Below are positions 20,716 to 32,700 of a stretch of 64,000 nucleotides of DNA, one piece after another. The number at the start of each line of letters is the position of its first letter. Positions within the stretch are counted from its first letter, which is position 1. Source of the DNA: Lithodes maja (taxonomy: Eukaryota > Arthropoda > Malacostraca > Decapoda > Lithodidae); the NCBI GenBank assembly GCA_037953745.1, contig JBAKBP010003187.1, positions 94,498 through 158,497 on the forward strand. Direction: 5' to 3'. A program made the position numbers and the translations under genes. The notes under the pieces are model-generated. The model searched no databases. It had not been told where the DNA came from and saw nothing but the letters and a program-made list of their open reading frames with translations.

Positions 20716-21979
20716 TTTACACAGGGTCGAAGCCATGATCTATTATTTTATTTAGGCTCGTTATATCATGTACTGCAGTACTGTACTTCATTGGCATATA
20801 GGTCCACACCGTCGGTGTCGTTAATTAATTATAATATAGCCTAGGCTAACCCCTAAAATCAAAATCACTAAAAAAAATCAGGAAGGATGGAGACTAGTAT
20901 CCAGGCCGCAGTATACGGTTGTCATGTTTAAATAGGTTGTACGTTCTCGGTTTTGTTCCCATCTATTTCTACTAATTGTTTTTATGATAATTATAGGGAA
21001 TAGGCTCGCAGCCTTATTATACATAATTTATTAGAGACAATGTAGATCTATGGAATCCTTATACTGCACTCGTGTATAATCCACTGTGGGAGAATAACAT
21101 AGATCACATTTATAAAACTCGATATTAATAGAAAAAACGGCCAGTCTAATCAATCTCTGAGCTTTTCCATCTTTCGGACATCATCACTGTTGGATAAAAA
21201 ACACCATCTGAGGAAGAGCACTTTATTGACAACGTTTCGCAGATAGCTTCATCAGGTACTTTTCAAGTACCACTCAACATCATCACTGTTAACAAACGCC
21301 TTCTTTATGCAGTATATTCGATATTTACCCCCTGCTGGCATCATAGATGATGATTTCAATAATTCATGGGGGGGTGAGGGGGTAAACCCATCATGTATCC
21401 CACATTAGAATTATAACTAAAACCATGAAAACAAATTTTTTTCAAAATCTAGAGGAAAAACATGAAAAATAAGGGTGCGAGCCTATTCCCTATAATTATC
21501 GTTTTGATTTGCCCCCTGCTGGCAATAGGCCTATATATGATGATGACAATAAGCCGGGGGCAGGCCGCGGGGGGGATGAGGAGGCCTATTATTGTATCCC
21601 ACCGTTCCCACGGCAGTCAAAATAGACAGGAACGTGATCACGAGCGTGCGAATAATTGTTATTGAAACTTATTGGGGAATTAGGCTAGTTGTGTTACCGG
21701 GCGTATGTCGTGTAAACACTTGAGTTGATGTCTAACAGGGCAAGAATGTAGTTACCGGGTGTACTGCCCGTCTTGTTTACACTACGCGGACGCTCACCAT
21801 CATGTTTCCGTCTATTTTGACTGCCTTTGGATACAAAAATATATTACCCTAACCAAACAACCTAACCTAACCTAGTACTGTATTATAGATTTATAAGTAT
21901 TTATTGGTTCAATGTTATTTTAATACCACAAATTTTGTTGCTATATTTGAAGATAAATATTGAATTTACAGTATATGCT
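20716..21979. other. Intronic repeats; three related blocks with CCCCCTGCTGGCA
   Basis: Blocks at about 21320-21420 and 21505-21640, with a third at 26555-26670, share CCCCCTGCTGGCA...GATGATGA. The last two add GGCAGTCAAAATAGAC. Part of that motif is inverted at 21806-21823. These are members of an unnamed repeat. No coding. Confidence 0.5.
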
Positions 21980-22804
21980 TTAACCCCTTATCCCTATCAG
22001 AGTGAGAGCTGAGCAATCTCTGCCATACCCATAGCTTACTCTGACTTTTCCTTTAACTTATATATTTTCTAGATCTCAAGTGACGACGTCTCTTCCGTGG
22101 ATTGACCTCCCAATCTACCAAGATTGGAAGCCAAAGCATCACATTTTTCCCTTGCCCCTCAACTTTCTCTTCATAATTGCTGAGGGGCACAGGGCCCTGG
22201 GTGGGGCTTTGGTTTCCCGGGCGTTTCCGCACCCTCCTCAGCCCCCCGCCATGGAGTGGCTTCGGTCACCCAGGCTTTATTGTGGTCGGCGGGGAGGGTT
22301 CTGTGGGGGCACTCGGTTATGACCTTGGAATTGCTCGGGGCCTTGGGGCTGTTCGGCCAGGCAGCTTGGGGAACAACAACAACCCCTTATTGGTGGCGCT
22401 CGACTTAAGTCGTGCACCAATTTTCAGCAAGTTAGGAGCATTATTAAGGCAAAGGGTTAAAATCGAGTGCAAATGGCCGGGAGCGCAGCGGGCCAGACAG
22501 CCGACTCCCAGGGCTTACCGCCGCCCATTAACTCATGTTCCCTGTGTTCTCGAGAGGCCGGCAGTGTAGCCAGTAGTGAGCATAGCTGGGAAAAATATAC
22601 CGCTATACGCTAAACTCCCATGTTCGTGGCACCACTGCAAGAGAACCACGAGTGCTACGTAGCTCGTTCTGGTCTCATTTTTAAGCTTTTAGCACCTAGT
22701 TTTTTGCTGAATACATTTCTTTTCATGCAGATACTTGATTGATCATTCAGGAGGGCCTGAATATGCCCAAATGAGCCCAAAACACCCCACTAGACAAGGG
22801 TTAA
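21980..22804 (-). mobile_element. MITE family M3 copy 2, containing a nested SINE-1
   Basis: Inverted copy of 13446-13875 with TTAA at 21980-21983 and 22801-22804. Only 12 bases of its left tip precede the SINE-1 at 21992-22380; the remainder follows. The SINE is therefore younger than this MITE. Confidence 0.82.
21992..22380 (+). repeat. SINE-1 copy, 5'-truncated
   Basis: It is flanked by the 10-bp duplication AACCCCTTAT (21982-21991 and 22381-22390). It starts at CCCTATCAGAGTGAG, lacking about 130 bases of the full-length 5' part, and ends in an AAC tail. Confidence 0.85.
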
Positions 22805-22822
22805 TACACAGGTTCATAGGGG

Positions 22823-23345
22823 GTTGTTGTTGTTGTTGTTGTTGTTCCCCAAAGTGCCTGGCCGGACAGCCCGAAGGCCCCGGGCAAGGCCATAACCGAG
22901 CGCCCCCACAGAACCCTCCCTGCCGACCACAATAAATCCTAGGTGACCGAAGCCACTCCATGGCGGGAAGCTGAGGAAGGTGCAGAAACGCCCGGGAAAC
23001 CAAAGACCCACCCAGGGCCCTGTGCCCCTCAGCAATTATGAAGAGAAAGTTGAGGGGCAAAGGAAAAATGTGACGCTTTGGCTTCCAATCTTGGTAGATT
23101 GGGAGGTCAATCCACGGAAGAGACGCCGTCACTTGAGATCTAGAAAAATATATAAGTAAAAGGAACAGTCAGAGTAAGCTATGGGTATGGCAGAGATCGC
23201 TCAGTTCTCACTCTGATAGACCAGCCTATCACCACATGACTAGAACCCAATCCTCTCAGCATCAGCTAGGAAAGGCCCTAGAAAGCCGCCTTTGGCGGGG
23301 GGATAGCTCCCCTATTTCAACCCCTTTCGGGAGTGGGCACCCACC
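22823..23345 (-). repeat. SINE-1 copy, full length
   Basis: 523 bp in minus orientation, with its (GTT)n tail at the left and its GGGTGCCCACTCCCGAAAGG head at the right. It is flanked by CATAGGGG on both sides (22815-22822, 23346-23353). With the copy at 21992 it makes an inverted SINE pair around an M3 MITE. Confidence 0.85.
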
Positions 23346-23632
23346 CATAGGGGTAAATTCCAATAATCCGAAAAATCCGGTAATCGGAACGAGGCCCGGT
23401 CCCCTGCTATTCGGATTACAGGACTTTTACTGTATTATAGATTTAGCCTACAAGTATTGTATTTATTTTATTTTTATTTATTAAGTATTTATAGATGATT
23501 TATGTTGTATGCCGGTAGTGGTACACCCGGTAACAACATCCTTCCCCAATTTTTTTAATAAAAAACACTCAGAAAATTTGTGGTAGCCTATTAAAATAAC
23601 ATTTTTCCTATTTATTATAGGCCTAATATAAG

Positions 23633-23747
23633 GGTCAATATTTACGAGTCGCACCACAGCTGGGATCTCATTTCTAATGGTAGTTTTGGGTTCCTATCAT
23701 TCTATGCTTCATTGCTAGGCCTAGGCTATATACTTTTTATCCACGGG
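23633..23747. repeat. Left arm of outer inverted repeat
   Basis: The segment (GGTCAATATTTACGAGTCGC ... TACTTTTTATCCACGGG) is the reverse complement of 25213-25346 with few differences. Between the arms lies a second, tighter palindrome at 24419-24832 that contains related sequence (CTAATGGTAGTTTTGGGTTC). Confidence 0.8.
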
Positions 23748-23910
23748 CCAATATTTGATAAATCTACAGTTATACTACCCCTATTTTGTCGCTATTCTGT
23801 TGGTACTAATGGGTTAATATTATTAGTAGTAGACTTAGTATGGTTTGATGATGCGCGGAAATGTATATTTGACTTGAAATAGATACATTGAAGTGTTACA
23901 TACCTTTACA

Positions 23911-24000
23911 AACTCATAAACAGGGAACGTGAGCAGGGTCTAGACCGTCGCGCACCCATAAACAGGGAACGTGAGGGGGAGTTTAGACCGTCGCGGAGAC
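23911..24000 (+). repeat. Two-copy tandem repeat of about 44 bp
   Basis: CATAAACAGGGAACGTGAG ... TAGACCGTCGCG occurs twice in a row, followed by TTAGGTTAGG-type repeats at 24014-24041. Confidence 0.75.
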
Positions 24001-24418
24001 AGGTTACTTTTCGGTTAGGTTAGGTTAAGTTAGGTTAGGCTAATGTTAAAAATACTAAAATGCGACGGTCCTCGGTATTAAACAACACTGTATATCAAAG
24101 AAAAAATTAAAAACAACAACAAATTACCTGAAAAACTCTTATCTGGTTGGTGATAATTTTGTATCAAAATACGTTTTTTTCCAGTTTCCGCGTCTGCTGA
24201 ACCATCCAAAAACACGCTAAAAGGCGTGTTTTGAAGGGGGGAGGTGGTGGGGGGTAGTGGGGGAGGGGTAGTATAACTGTAGATTTACCCAATATTTTTT
24301 TTTCTTGGCTTAATTTTTTTATTGATAGGCCTAATAGGCCTATTCAAGGACACTAGTGCGACGTTATGAGAAACAATTTATTAGGGAAAATAGGCACCAA
24401 TAGATTCGCCATATTTTT

Positions 24419-24832
24419 GGTCAATATACAGGAGGCGCTACAATATAGGTAGCAAAATTCTAATGGTAGTTTTGGGTTCCTATCATCATATGCTTCATTT
24501 CTATGTACTTTTTATCCCCGGGGAAAAAAAAAAAATTCTTGGGATTTTTCATTTATTTTCTTGGGATTTTTTGTTTTGGTCATTAACCTAACCAAAAAAC
24601 CTAACCTAACCTAATAGCCCCCAAATACATTTAGGTTAGGTTAGGTTAGGTTTTTTGGTTAGGTTAATAAAAAAAATAAAAAACAATCAAGAAAAAAATT
24701 AAAAACACAAGATTTTTTTTTTTTTTTCCCCGGGGATAAAAAGTATATAGAAATGAAGCATATGATGATAGGAACCCAAAACTACCATTAGAATATTGCT
24801 ACCTATATTGTAGCGTCTCCTGTATATTGACC
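24419..24832. repeat. Long palindrome with TTAGG/CCTAA core
   Basis: The arms of about 190 bases are near-perfect reverse complements (left GGTCAATATACAGGAGGCGC, right GTAGCGTCTCCTGTATATTGACC). The centre at about 24590-24670 is CCTAACCTAACCTAA ... TTAGGTTAGGTTAGGTTAGG. Each arm holds a long A or T run next to CCCCGGGG. It looks like a foldback-type element; no coding. Confidence 0.85.
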
Positions 24833-25212
24833 ATATTTTTCTCCATATAGTCCGCATGGAGGATTTTCGTTATCAACAAATTGAAAAATACCCACTTCAC
24901 AGACAAATACACCAAAATTCTAAGTCAAAGCGGGGGTGTGGGGGCGGCAGCCCCCACCTATAATACTAGGATAGGTTAGGTAAGGTTGTTAGGTTAGGCT
25001 AATGTCCTTTCAAAGGGGTATAGGCTAGTAAACACTAGGATAGCCTAGGCTATACCTGGTCAGAGGAAAGAAGAAGAGTCCTGCAGTAGTCTCCTTGAAT
25101 GCTACCCCTTAGACCCTAACCTAACCTAATAACCCCCAAATACATTTAGGTTAGGTTAGGCCTAGGCTAGGCTAGGCTAGGCTAATGCAAAAAAAAAAAA
25201 AAAAAAAAAATT

Positions 25213-25346
25213 CCCGTGGATAAAAAGTATAGCCTAGGCTATAGCAATGAAGCATAGAATGATAGGAACCCAAAACTACCATTAGAAATGAGATCCCAGG
25301 TGTGGTGCAACCGTGCGAGTGAGACTCGTAAATAGCCTATTGACCA
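25213..25346. repeat. Right arm of outer inverted repeat
   Basis: Reverse complement of 23633-23747, slightly longer because of an insertion near GGTGTGGTGCAACCGTGCG. Confidence 0.8.
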
Positions 25347-25594
25347 ATAATAATAATAATAATAATAATCTTCTGGTTACTTATATAGCGCCCGTATCTC
25401 CTCCTTCGAGGATTCACAAGCGCTTGGCTTTCTTTAGTCTACCAGAGACCATTACCCATCCCCCTTGCTCATGGGGAGATGGTAACCGCCGGCTGTGTCC
25501 CAGAAAAACTTTCCAATCTGAGCGGGGATTGAACGCAAGACTTTCAAGATGGGAATCAGGCACGCTATCAACTGAGCCAGCCGGACGGCTGCCA
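25347..25594 (-). repeat. tRNA-derived SINE with (ATT)n tail
   Basis: On the minus strand it opens with GCCGTCCGGCTGGCTCAGTT, carrying an A-box-like TGGCTCAGTTGAT, then GCGTTCAATCCCCG, a B-box-like motif at tRNA spacing. After about 150 bases of body it ends in an (ATT)n tail at 25347-25370. This is the classic layout of a tRNA-derived SINE. The tRNA head is not an intact tRNA gene: the stem pairing is broken. Confidence 0.7.
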
Positions 25595-25675
25595 ATAGGC
25601 CTATACGGTCTATACCGGTAAGTATTTATAGGCTAGATGATTTATGTTGTATGTCGGTAGTGGTACACCCGGTAA

Positions 25676-26839
25676 CTAGGCTGTAGGCTACATCCATCCC
25701 GAATCCGATTCCCGGCTAGGCCTAATGTCCTTTTAAAGGGGTAGCCTATGGTAAACACTAGGATAGTCTATACCCGGTCAGAGGTTACAGGTAGCCTAGG
25801 CTACGTGATAAGCCCGATAACACAACTCTTGCCACTTATTGCTTTGGCGTCTTAAGATTGATGGATAGGCAGTTAGGCTAATGTTTGCTTTGCTATTTCC
25901 GATGGGGTTCATAAAAAAACACACCTAAAAAAAATAAAAAAATATAATAGGCTAGGCCTAGCCTAGCCTACCGTACTTGTAAAAATCATCCCAGGTGTAA
26001 AACTGGATTTGGTCTGTTGTCAATAGGCTATTATGGAGATCGACCACAGCTATTTTCCAAAGGACGTACAGTAGCCTACGTACACAAACCACATTAGGCT
26101 AGGCTAGGCTAGGCTAGGCCTATTAGGCCTATTCTAAAATTCTAATTTTCGTTACGAACCTCCAGAAAGTGTGTGTTTTTGTCTGACAGTAGTTGTAGCC
26201 CCAGCAGCCGAGCACAGTAGGCCTACTCGTCCACCCTGTAGAGCCTTCACACCAACCATAGCCATCTTGTATCTTGGCCTATATCACACCAACACTATAG
26301 AGAGAAAGAGACAGGAGCACACGGGGCCACACCACCACCTTGCCACTAGACACACAGCTCACTACTACACTGGAGGAAGGTGTCAGTGATTATGGTTGTC
26401 GATTCTAGCGAGTCTGTGATAGTGCCAAGAGAACTTGCATGCCTCACTCCTTATCTCTTTCTCTCTCTCAGAGTCTCAGCTGACAGAACCCCGTCACCCC
26501 GTGAACTTTGAAGGTGGACAGTCGGTCGGGCCGCGGCATGGTTGGGCCGCTACGTACTTGTTATTTGCCCCCCTGCTGGCAATATATATGATGATGACAA
26601 TAAGTCATGGGGGGTGCACTCTCTCAACCCATTATTGTATACCACGGCAGTCAAAATAGACGAGAACGTGGGCGATACGCCCGAATACTACATGGGCGGC
26701 GGCCCAATTGGGATGCGGCCCAACCGCCATGGGACCCAGCTGTCCAGTAACGGGTTTGGGATAAGTCTTTATAACGACTCTCGCTTGTAGTTTACTTCAC
26801 TGTTGTTTCATCTTATTTTCTATTATTCGTTTACGTGTG
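25676..26839. other. No gene recognised; short TAGGC/CCTAG-rich repeats
   Basis: Many GGCTAGGCTAGGCC stretches (for example 26094-26130) and one copy of the CCCCCTGCTGGCA repeat (26555-26670). Short open frames are unsupported. Confidence 0.5.
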
Positions 26840-27262
26840 TTCCATATTTCTTGTTTTCTTGAATGTCAGTATCTTGGTTGTTCTTGAATACATTATTGTT
26901 GCTATGGTGTCTTTGGTGTTTTCCGGGTATGGTTGTTGCAGGTGTATAGGAATTGTTTCCTTCTCTCAGGCTGCTGTAGGCCTATGCCTTATTAACTTCA
27001 TCACCACAGCTAGGCAGCTTTCTTCTCCTATGAATCTATTTCTCCAGTTTAACTTGAGGGTGTTTGTCCTTGCTCTGGCCATGAGCTTGCTTTCTTGGCT
27101 ATTATCCATCCATTTCTCTTCCTTAATTTTAGTCTTGAAGGTCCTGTATATTTCCAGAGTTTGCTTTTCTTGCATGCTATTCTTCCATCTTCTGGTATCC
27201 CATTCATCGATTTTATCTTGTATTTTCTTCGGTTTTAGCTCTTCTATTTGTCTGAGATTGAT
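26840..27262 (-). pseudogene. LINE C-terminal fragment
   Basis: On the minus strand it reads LRQIEELKPKKIQDKIDEWD, TRRWKNSMQEKQTLEIYRTF, ARARTNTLKLNWRNRFIGEE, with a cysteine cluster then degraded. This order (WxxSM..K.TL..YR, then KL..RAR...LNWRNR) is the C-terminal region seen in LINE reverse-transcriptase proteins. The frame ends early and no RT core is next to it. Confidence 0.65.
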
Positions 27263-29860
27263 CGACTAGTTCCATGTAGGCTATTTTCTATAAGCTTCAC
27301 TATCCACTTTGTTATGCCCTGTTTTTCTACAGGTTTAACTTGGGTAATGTGAGTTCTAATTGACTGGGTATAGAAGGCTGCATGCACAATACAAGATATG
27401 AGGAATAGAGAACACAAAGAAACACACGGTAGCAAGTTACACGATCACGTTTATTAATATACCACTGCAGAATACTTGTGTAAGACAATATAATAGAATG
27501 GAACAACACTAGCATAAGTGGATCTGGATGGAGCCTAGTCTCCCACTTCCAACGTTCAGGTATTAATCTTCTGATCACTGGCTTTGATTTAACAGGTTTA
27601 TATACCGAAGACCATCATGTTACTTGTAGATTCCTATTCACCGTTAGATTTATTACTGGTAGCTCTGGTGCACAAGTAGTAGTTCGCAGACTAGATTAGA
27701 CACGCGTATTTTAGAGCACGGGAATTCTATTGTAACCTCAGAGGGGTACTGATCTAAGTTTTATATCCTTGTTTCAGAAATACATAGAACGCAAATCAGT
27801 GGGCGAACGTTAGATATCACTAGAGTTTTAATATCTGAATAAGGTAATTACGAGAGTCAAGGTCGCCTGTTAATTAATGAGCACTGATCGCTTAGTACGT
27901 CCCAAATGGAATGGTTAAGACTGTATTACACTGGGCAAGGTCTTAGCCACTTCGTAGACATATTTAATTAGTGAAATCTCTAAACAGCACAGCAAGATGT
28001 AGTACTGCTAAAGAGAATCTTGGGTAGTATCTGATGGGTCTGGTCCTGGTTATCTTGCGTCCATGATGTTGGGGGCTAACGACTGGTTCCGCGGCCGTCC
28101 AGGGTGTCCATATGTGTGAAGTTCTTAAATACGTGGGCAGGTCCTTCCATCCAAATCTGCCACGGAGTCTGCCGGTTCTGGGATCTCACCCCGGAACAAC
28201 ACAAGGGCAGAGCTAGAGGTTAACTGCAGGGTAGTGACCCCTGGTTGGTGTCTAGCTTTCAACTGATTTGACTGGGGGCGGGAGTTAGATTTATAGGCTC
28301 GGTTCTGGACCCTGTAGACAGTAGGGATCTCGAGTCTTATGAACTTAATTGAGCTCTCAATAGAAATGGAGACTAGGTAAGATGGTATTTACTGTTGTGG
28401 CACAGGGCTATAGGAAAGCCTTTATATTTCATATAACTGAGCCTTAGTAAGAGGTACTATTTTGGCTATACTGGACGTATTTAGGGGAGAGAGACTGGAT
28501 CTACTTTGCGAGGAGGATGGGGACAGCTGTGATAGGAACGTCTCTCTAGATTGTTCAATCTTCATTCTATGGTATATCTGAGGTGCTAATTTAGTGATCA
28601 GAGCATGCAAGAAAGGTAAATGGTTTATTGTGAGTTAATAGAGGTTAGTAAAGGTGTTAGTCATTCATGGTTAGTTCATTGATAGGAAGAATTCCTGTGC
28701 TACCTGGCAATGACTCGAAAGTCAAAACAGGGGCCAGGTATACCTCCGCGGGGGTGGGGGTCTCCCTCCTCGGGTGGGCCAAAAGGGGGAGCTGGGCGCA
28801 CTCTCTCTGTGATCGTCGTCCGGCGGCTGTGGCTAGGGGCTTGCCATATCACCAGTGTTTATAATAACCCTCTGTGTATGAGACAGATGTGGGTGTCTTT
28901 AATACCAAAACCGAAGGTGCCTTAGCTAGCTGGTTTTACTCGGCTGGTTGTTAATTGTAGAGTTTGCTGGATGTGGTGGAGACTGGGTTGCTAACTCTGC
29001 CACATTTATCTGGAAGTATGGCAATAGAAGTTAGTAACTGGCGGGGCGGCTAGCCTCGCACCGACGACCATTGGGTGCAGGGTTGTGAATGTGTTGTAAG
29101 AGAATAGATGGCATGCAAGGGGCTAGTAAAGTTCTAATGTTGTTCTGGCCTACTAAGTGAAGGTAGGCTGGATAGGAGTATATATATAAAAGGTTGGAGA
29201 GCGTTAGCAACGGACAATTCAAGGATCTTCAAGAGGTATGAGAGAGAGGCTAGGTCGGACAAGAGTCGAGAAGCGCGGGAATTCTTACTGAGAGGGGGGG
29301 AGAGTTCAAGGGCTACAGGGAAATTTTGCCCCTAAGGTCCCTGGGCGTGGGGGTGGCATTAGGCTACACTTGATATGGAAAGTTTGAAAAGGCAGTAGAA
29401 TACGTTAGCCAAAATATGCTACCGGGGAATGCAACTATGGGGTGGTATATGAGTCTGGAAAAGATAGAGTTATGTGATCAGTCCGAGGGTTATGGATACT
29501 ATTAGTTGGTCCTGGGAACTGCGTTTTCTATTAAATATAAATATAAATACCAACAAAAGCGGCAGTTCGTAGGGGTACTTAGTTATTGTTTCGGGGTACT
29601 TATGACAGATACTGGTAACCAGGTTATCTTATACAATCTCTGGTTGGGGTAAGAGGTGTAAGACACGAAGTAAATTGGCGTAGTGTGGGCTGTGGATACG
29701 AAGGAGGCAAGGGGAAGACGTATGACAATTGTGGAAAGTAAATGGAAAAAGGTGAACACAATGGCGGATAAAAATACTTAACCTAAGGATTGCATACATA
29801 GATTTATGGGGCGATGGGTCTTCATAAAGCTTAGTCTGACAAGACAAGATGTTAGGGAAT
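27263..29860. other. No gene recognised
   Basis: About 2.6 kb of moderately GC sequence without supported coding on either strand. No terminal repeat was found by eye. It could be a decayed LTR or UTR of an unrecognised element. Confidence 0.4.
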
Positions 29861-30443
29861 GTTAATATTAATACTTAGTTACTAGAGGAACAATGCAAGG
29901 GGCGACTGAGCACGGGTTACATATATCTATACTCGTCATGGAAAATGATATAAGAGGTCTAGGGACAATCGTGGGTGTTTTAACTTCTAAAATATATAAC
30001 ATCTACTTCTCGGATGCAAGAACATACATAGATATAATTATGGCTGTCTGATGTGTTGGCATTGGCTCAACGTCGGGACAGGGCATGGTTGTTTTTAATA
30101 TGAATGTATATTCCTGTTCATCATCTTTGTAGCAAGGACAGTGCCGCTATGTCGTATCAATGCTGGTGGCAGTTAATATTATAGACTTAGTTACTAGAGG
30201 AACAATGCAAGGGGCGACTGAGCACGGGTTACATATATCTATACTCGTCATGGAAAATGATAGAAGAGGTCTAGGGACAATCGTGGGTGTTTTAACTTCT
30301 AAAATATATATAAAATCTACTTCTCGGATGTAAGAACATACATAAATATTATGGCTGTCTGATGTGTTGGCATTGGCTCAACGTCGGGACAGGGCATGGT
30401 TGTTTTTAATATGAATGTATATTCCTGTTCATCATCTTTGTAG
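29861..30443 (+). repeat. Direct repeat: two copies of about 270 bp, 310-bp period
   Basis: 29861-30131 and 30171-30443 are almost identical (GTTAATATTA ... TTCATCATCTTTGTAG), separated by about 40 bases. It is a tandem duplication with few changes, including a small indel in the ATATATAA stretch. Confidence 0.9.
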
Positions 30444-30676
30444 TTAGGAGTGTAGGACACGAGGGGGTTAGTGTACGTGAGGTGTGGAAAAATGGTCAGT
30501 TTAGAAAAGTTAAAGAAGGTGCGGCCATGAGCTGCTTAGCCCTGCGGGCTTGGGCCTGGCTGAAATGGCTGGCTCGGTCAGCTGGTCCTTTCGTTCTGTG
30601 GACCTTTCTTTTGGTGTTTCTGTGTGGTGTTCGTTCGTGGCTTCTGTGGTGGGCTTCTCATTCTGGGGCATTTTAC

Positions 30677-30910
30677 TGGCATATCACTAGCCACCATAAT
30701 CACCCGTGGTGTTCCTCCCGCACCATCAGCCACCATCATCATAAAAGCTTCATACATAAAACTGCGGATCTGGTCTTGGCCTCCCTTACCAATTTTCAAA
30801 CATGATAGTCGACCTTTGTATGCTACGAGATCTACAACCCCATTACTGCCCTCCCCCAGCCTCCGAACAAACCCACAGTTATGCTGGATGCACCCAAGAG
30901 GGGCAAGCTT
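30677..30910 (-). CDS. Protein-kinase-like exon
   Basis: The minus strand between an acceptor (TTTTCTAAG before 30910) and a donor-like GTAAAA (after 30677) encodes exactly 78 codons. It contains RRLGEGSNGVVDLVAYKGRL, which fits a kinase glycine loop (GxGxxGxV), then CLKIG with a candidate ATP-site lysine, and SFMYEAFMMMVADGAGG with a candidate helix-C glutamate. Beyond the donor the frame degenerates into a basic tail. It is an isolated N-lobe exon; the catalytic loop would lie in further exons, not seen here. It may be a real exon of a nested gene or a captured fragment. Confidence 0.55.
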
Positions 30911-30959
30911 CTTAGAAAAGTTAAGTCATTTCTATACTGTAATGCTATATTATCACTAG

Positions 30960-32081
30960 AAATACCGCTTAATACGCTTATGTAGACTTTATAGTTCACT
31001 ACTATAACTTATAGGGTGATTAATTATTATGGAGAACTCTTATTCACTGTACTAAACAAGAGACACCAAATTCACGTCTAATCGCGCTAACCTGTAGAAT
31101 GCTGAATGAGAATACGAGTATCTGTGTTGGCTATCTCTAAGTTCATTTTGTTGACATTCTCTTTTGTAGAACCTTTGTCATTCAAATTGATAGTGTTTGA
31201 AAGATTAATTACATATATTATTAATATGTATAAATATATACAAATAAGCCTACTATAGTTATTAAATTAATTAAAACAAAAATAGCTATACAAAAAATAC
31301 ATTAGTTTATGAGTATGGTTTCGTTTTCTATGGTGACATTTCTCTTAGTTAGAGAGAACGTAAGTTATTGGGTAACTAATATATATTTCGTAAACTACAT
31401 AATCTTCTATATTTTTTTTTTCTCTCTCCAGTCGTCTAAAGAGCATTAATTAGTGTATCTGATTGTTTATTTTTTTCATTTTAGCTGGTAATTCTGCTAA
31501 ATATGGAAGTCTACAGCTCCAACTTTCATATCCTTAGGCCTATATCCTGAAACTCACAAATGGTCAATTAGTTGATAATTTATTTTTAATCGTAGTTTAA
31601 CCAGACCACTGAACTACAAAACGTAACTCTATAGTGCTAGCCTCAGCCAAAGCTAAGGATTTGACAATATTAGGGAGAAATCATTAGCTCTTATTGAACG
31701 TTAGAAGTTGTACAGGATGAGACAAAAAATCAGATTTTACCAAGGAGTGAACAGGATGCAAGGAAACGGACAATACGATTAATTGATCATGGTTCAGTTA
31801 GTTCGCGATATCCATCAACACCTAATTGGAATACTTGCTGGATAGAGATAGATGAAGTTTTTGTTATTATCAATATGTTTTTTGTTTATGTTAAGTTTGC
31901 TCCCTAAAGCTTTAAAAAAAAAAACACCCCCAAGACCCCCTTTCAAGATAAATTTTTATGAGCCAGTGGACTTCCACAATAAGGTATAGTCTTGGATAGG
32001 AATATCTGGGCAATTTTTAGAGGCACAAATATGATTCCCCCCCCCCCCCCCCCCAGACGCCGTAATTCCCGAGAAGGGGTG
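30960..32081. other. AT-rich, no gene; C-run at 32037-32054
   Basis: No coding or repeat boundary seen except a homopolymer run of about 18 C residues, often associated with a retroelement or assembly problem. Confidence 0.5.
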
Positions 32082-32228
32082 GCCATGAACATTAGGCGTT
32101 TGTCACGAACCGCTAGGTCAAGTTGCCTGGGCTAGACATCTACCAATAACATTTTGACAGTGCTGGCTCAATCCACCGACCCTTTGATTAGCAGCTGATG
32201 CCCTACTGACTATGCCACGGCTCTGGTG
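32082..32228 (-). repeat. tRNA-like SINE fragment
   Basis: On the minus strand AGAGCCGTGGCATAGTCAGT has an A-box-like start. The sequence continues with CAGCTGCTAATCAAAGGG, like a serine-GCT anticodon arm, and GGTGGATTGAGCC, a degenerate B box. The pairing is not good enough for a functional tRNA. Confidence 0.5.
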
Positions 32229-32368
32229 AAATATCTTGATAAAAATCTTGAGCCACACTGATGATATTCCGTAGGTCACCGTCTTGTCTTTTATCATTAG
32301 GAAGTGTTAAAGTTTTCCTGACCATGGCAATTACTCCCAGCCTGCTACCCCAGCAGCTGAGGGTCTGT

Positions 32369-32548
32369 GTATATCTATCTATCTATCTATTGCCGGATAC
32401 CTTACTTCCCTTAATGAGGGTGGCCATACACAAAATGCCCCCAAGTGGACCTATCCCCTGTAAGAGGGACAAACCTTGCCAGTTTACTAAAGGTCTTACA
32501 GGATTGACCACTCAATTTAGGGTCCGTCCGACTTCAAGGCCTTCTATG
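32369..32548 (-). repeat. SINE-2 partial copy with GATA tail
   Basis: Reverse complement of the 3' end of the element at 10645-11495. It starts with the CTAT tail, then ATTGCCGGA, GGTGGCCATACACAAAATGC and GGACCTATCCCCTGTAAGAG, and fades near 32548. Confidence 0.72.
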
Positions 32549-32700
32549 TATCTTTTTAGCACTATTATTCTACAATGGTGTGCGGCTAGTCCATCCACTG
32601 TGTATATAATCTAATCATTCATTTCACTCCCAACACCAAACACCTTCCCAATGAAATTAATGAACACATGTGCTCCTCCCGGGATTCGAACTTGGGATAC

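Noticed and set aside
24590..24670. True telomere
   Set aside because: Only four or five TTAGG units, in inverted orientation within a palindrome, flanked by unique sequence on both sides.
28667..28925. Short Gly/Ser-rich frames
   Set aside because: No homology, no splice signals, two overlapping frames of equal length.
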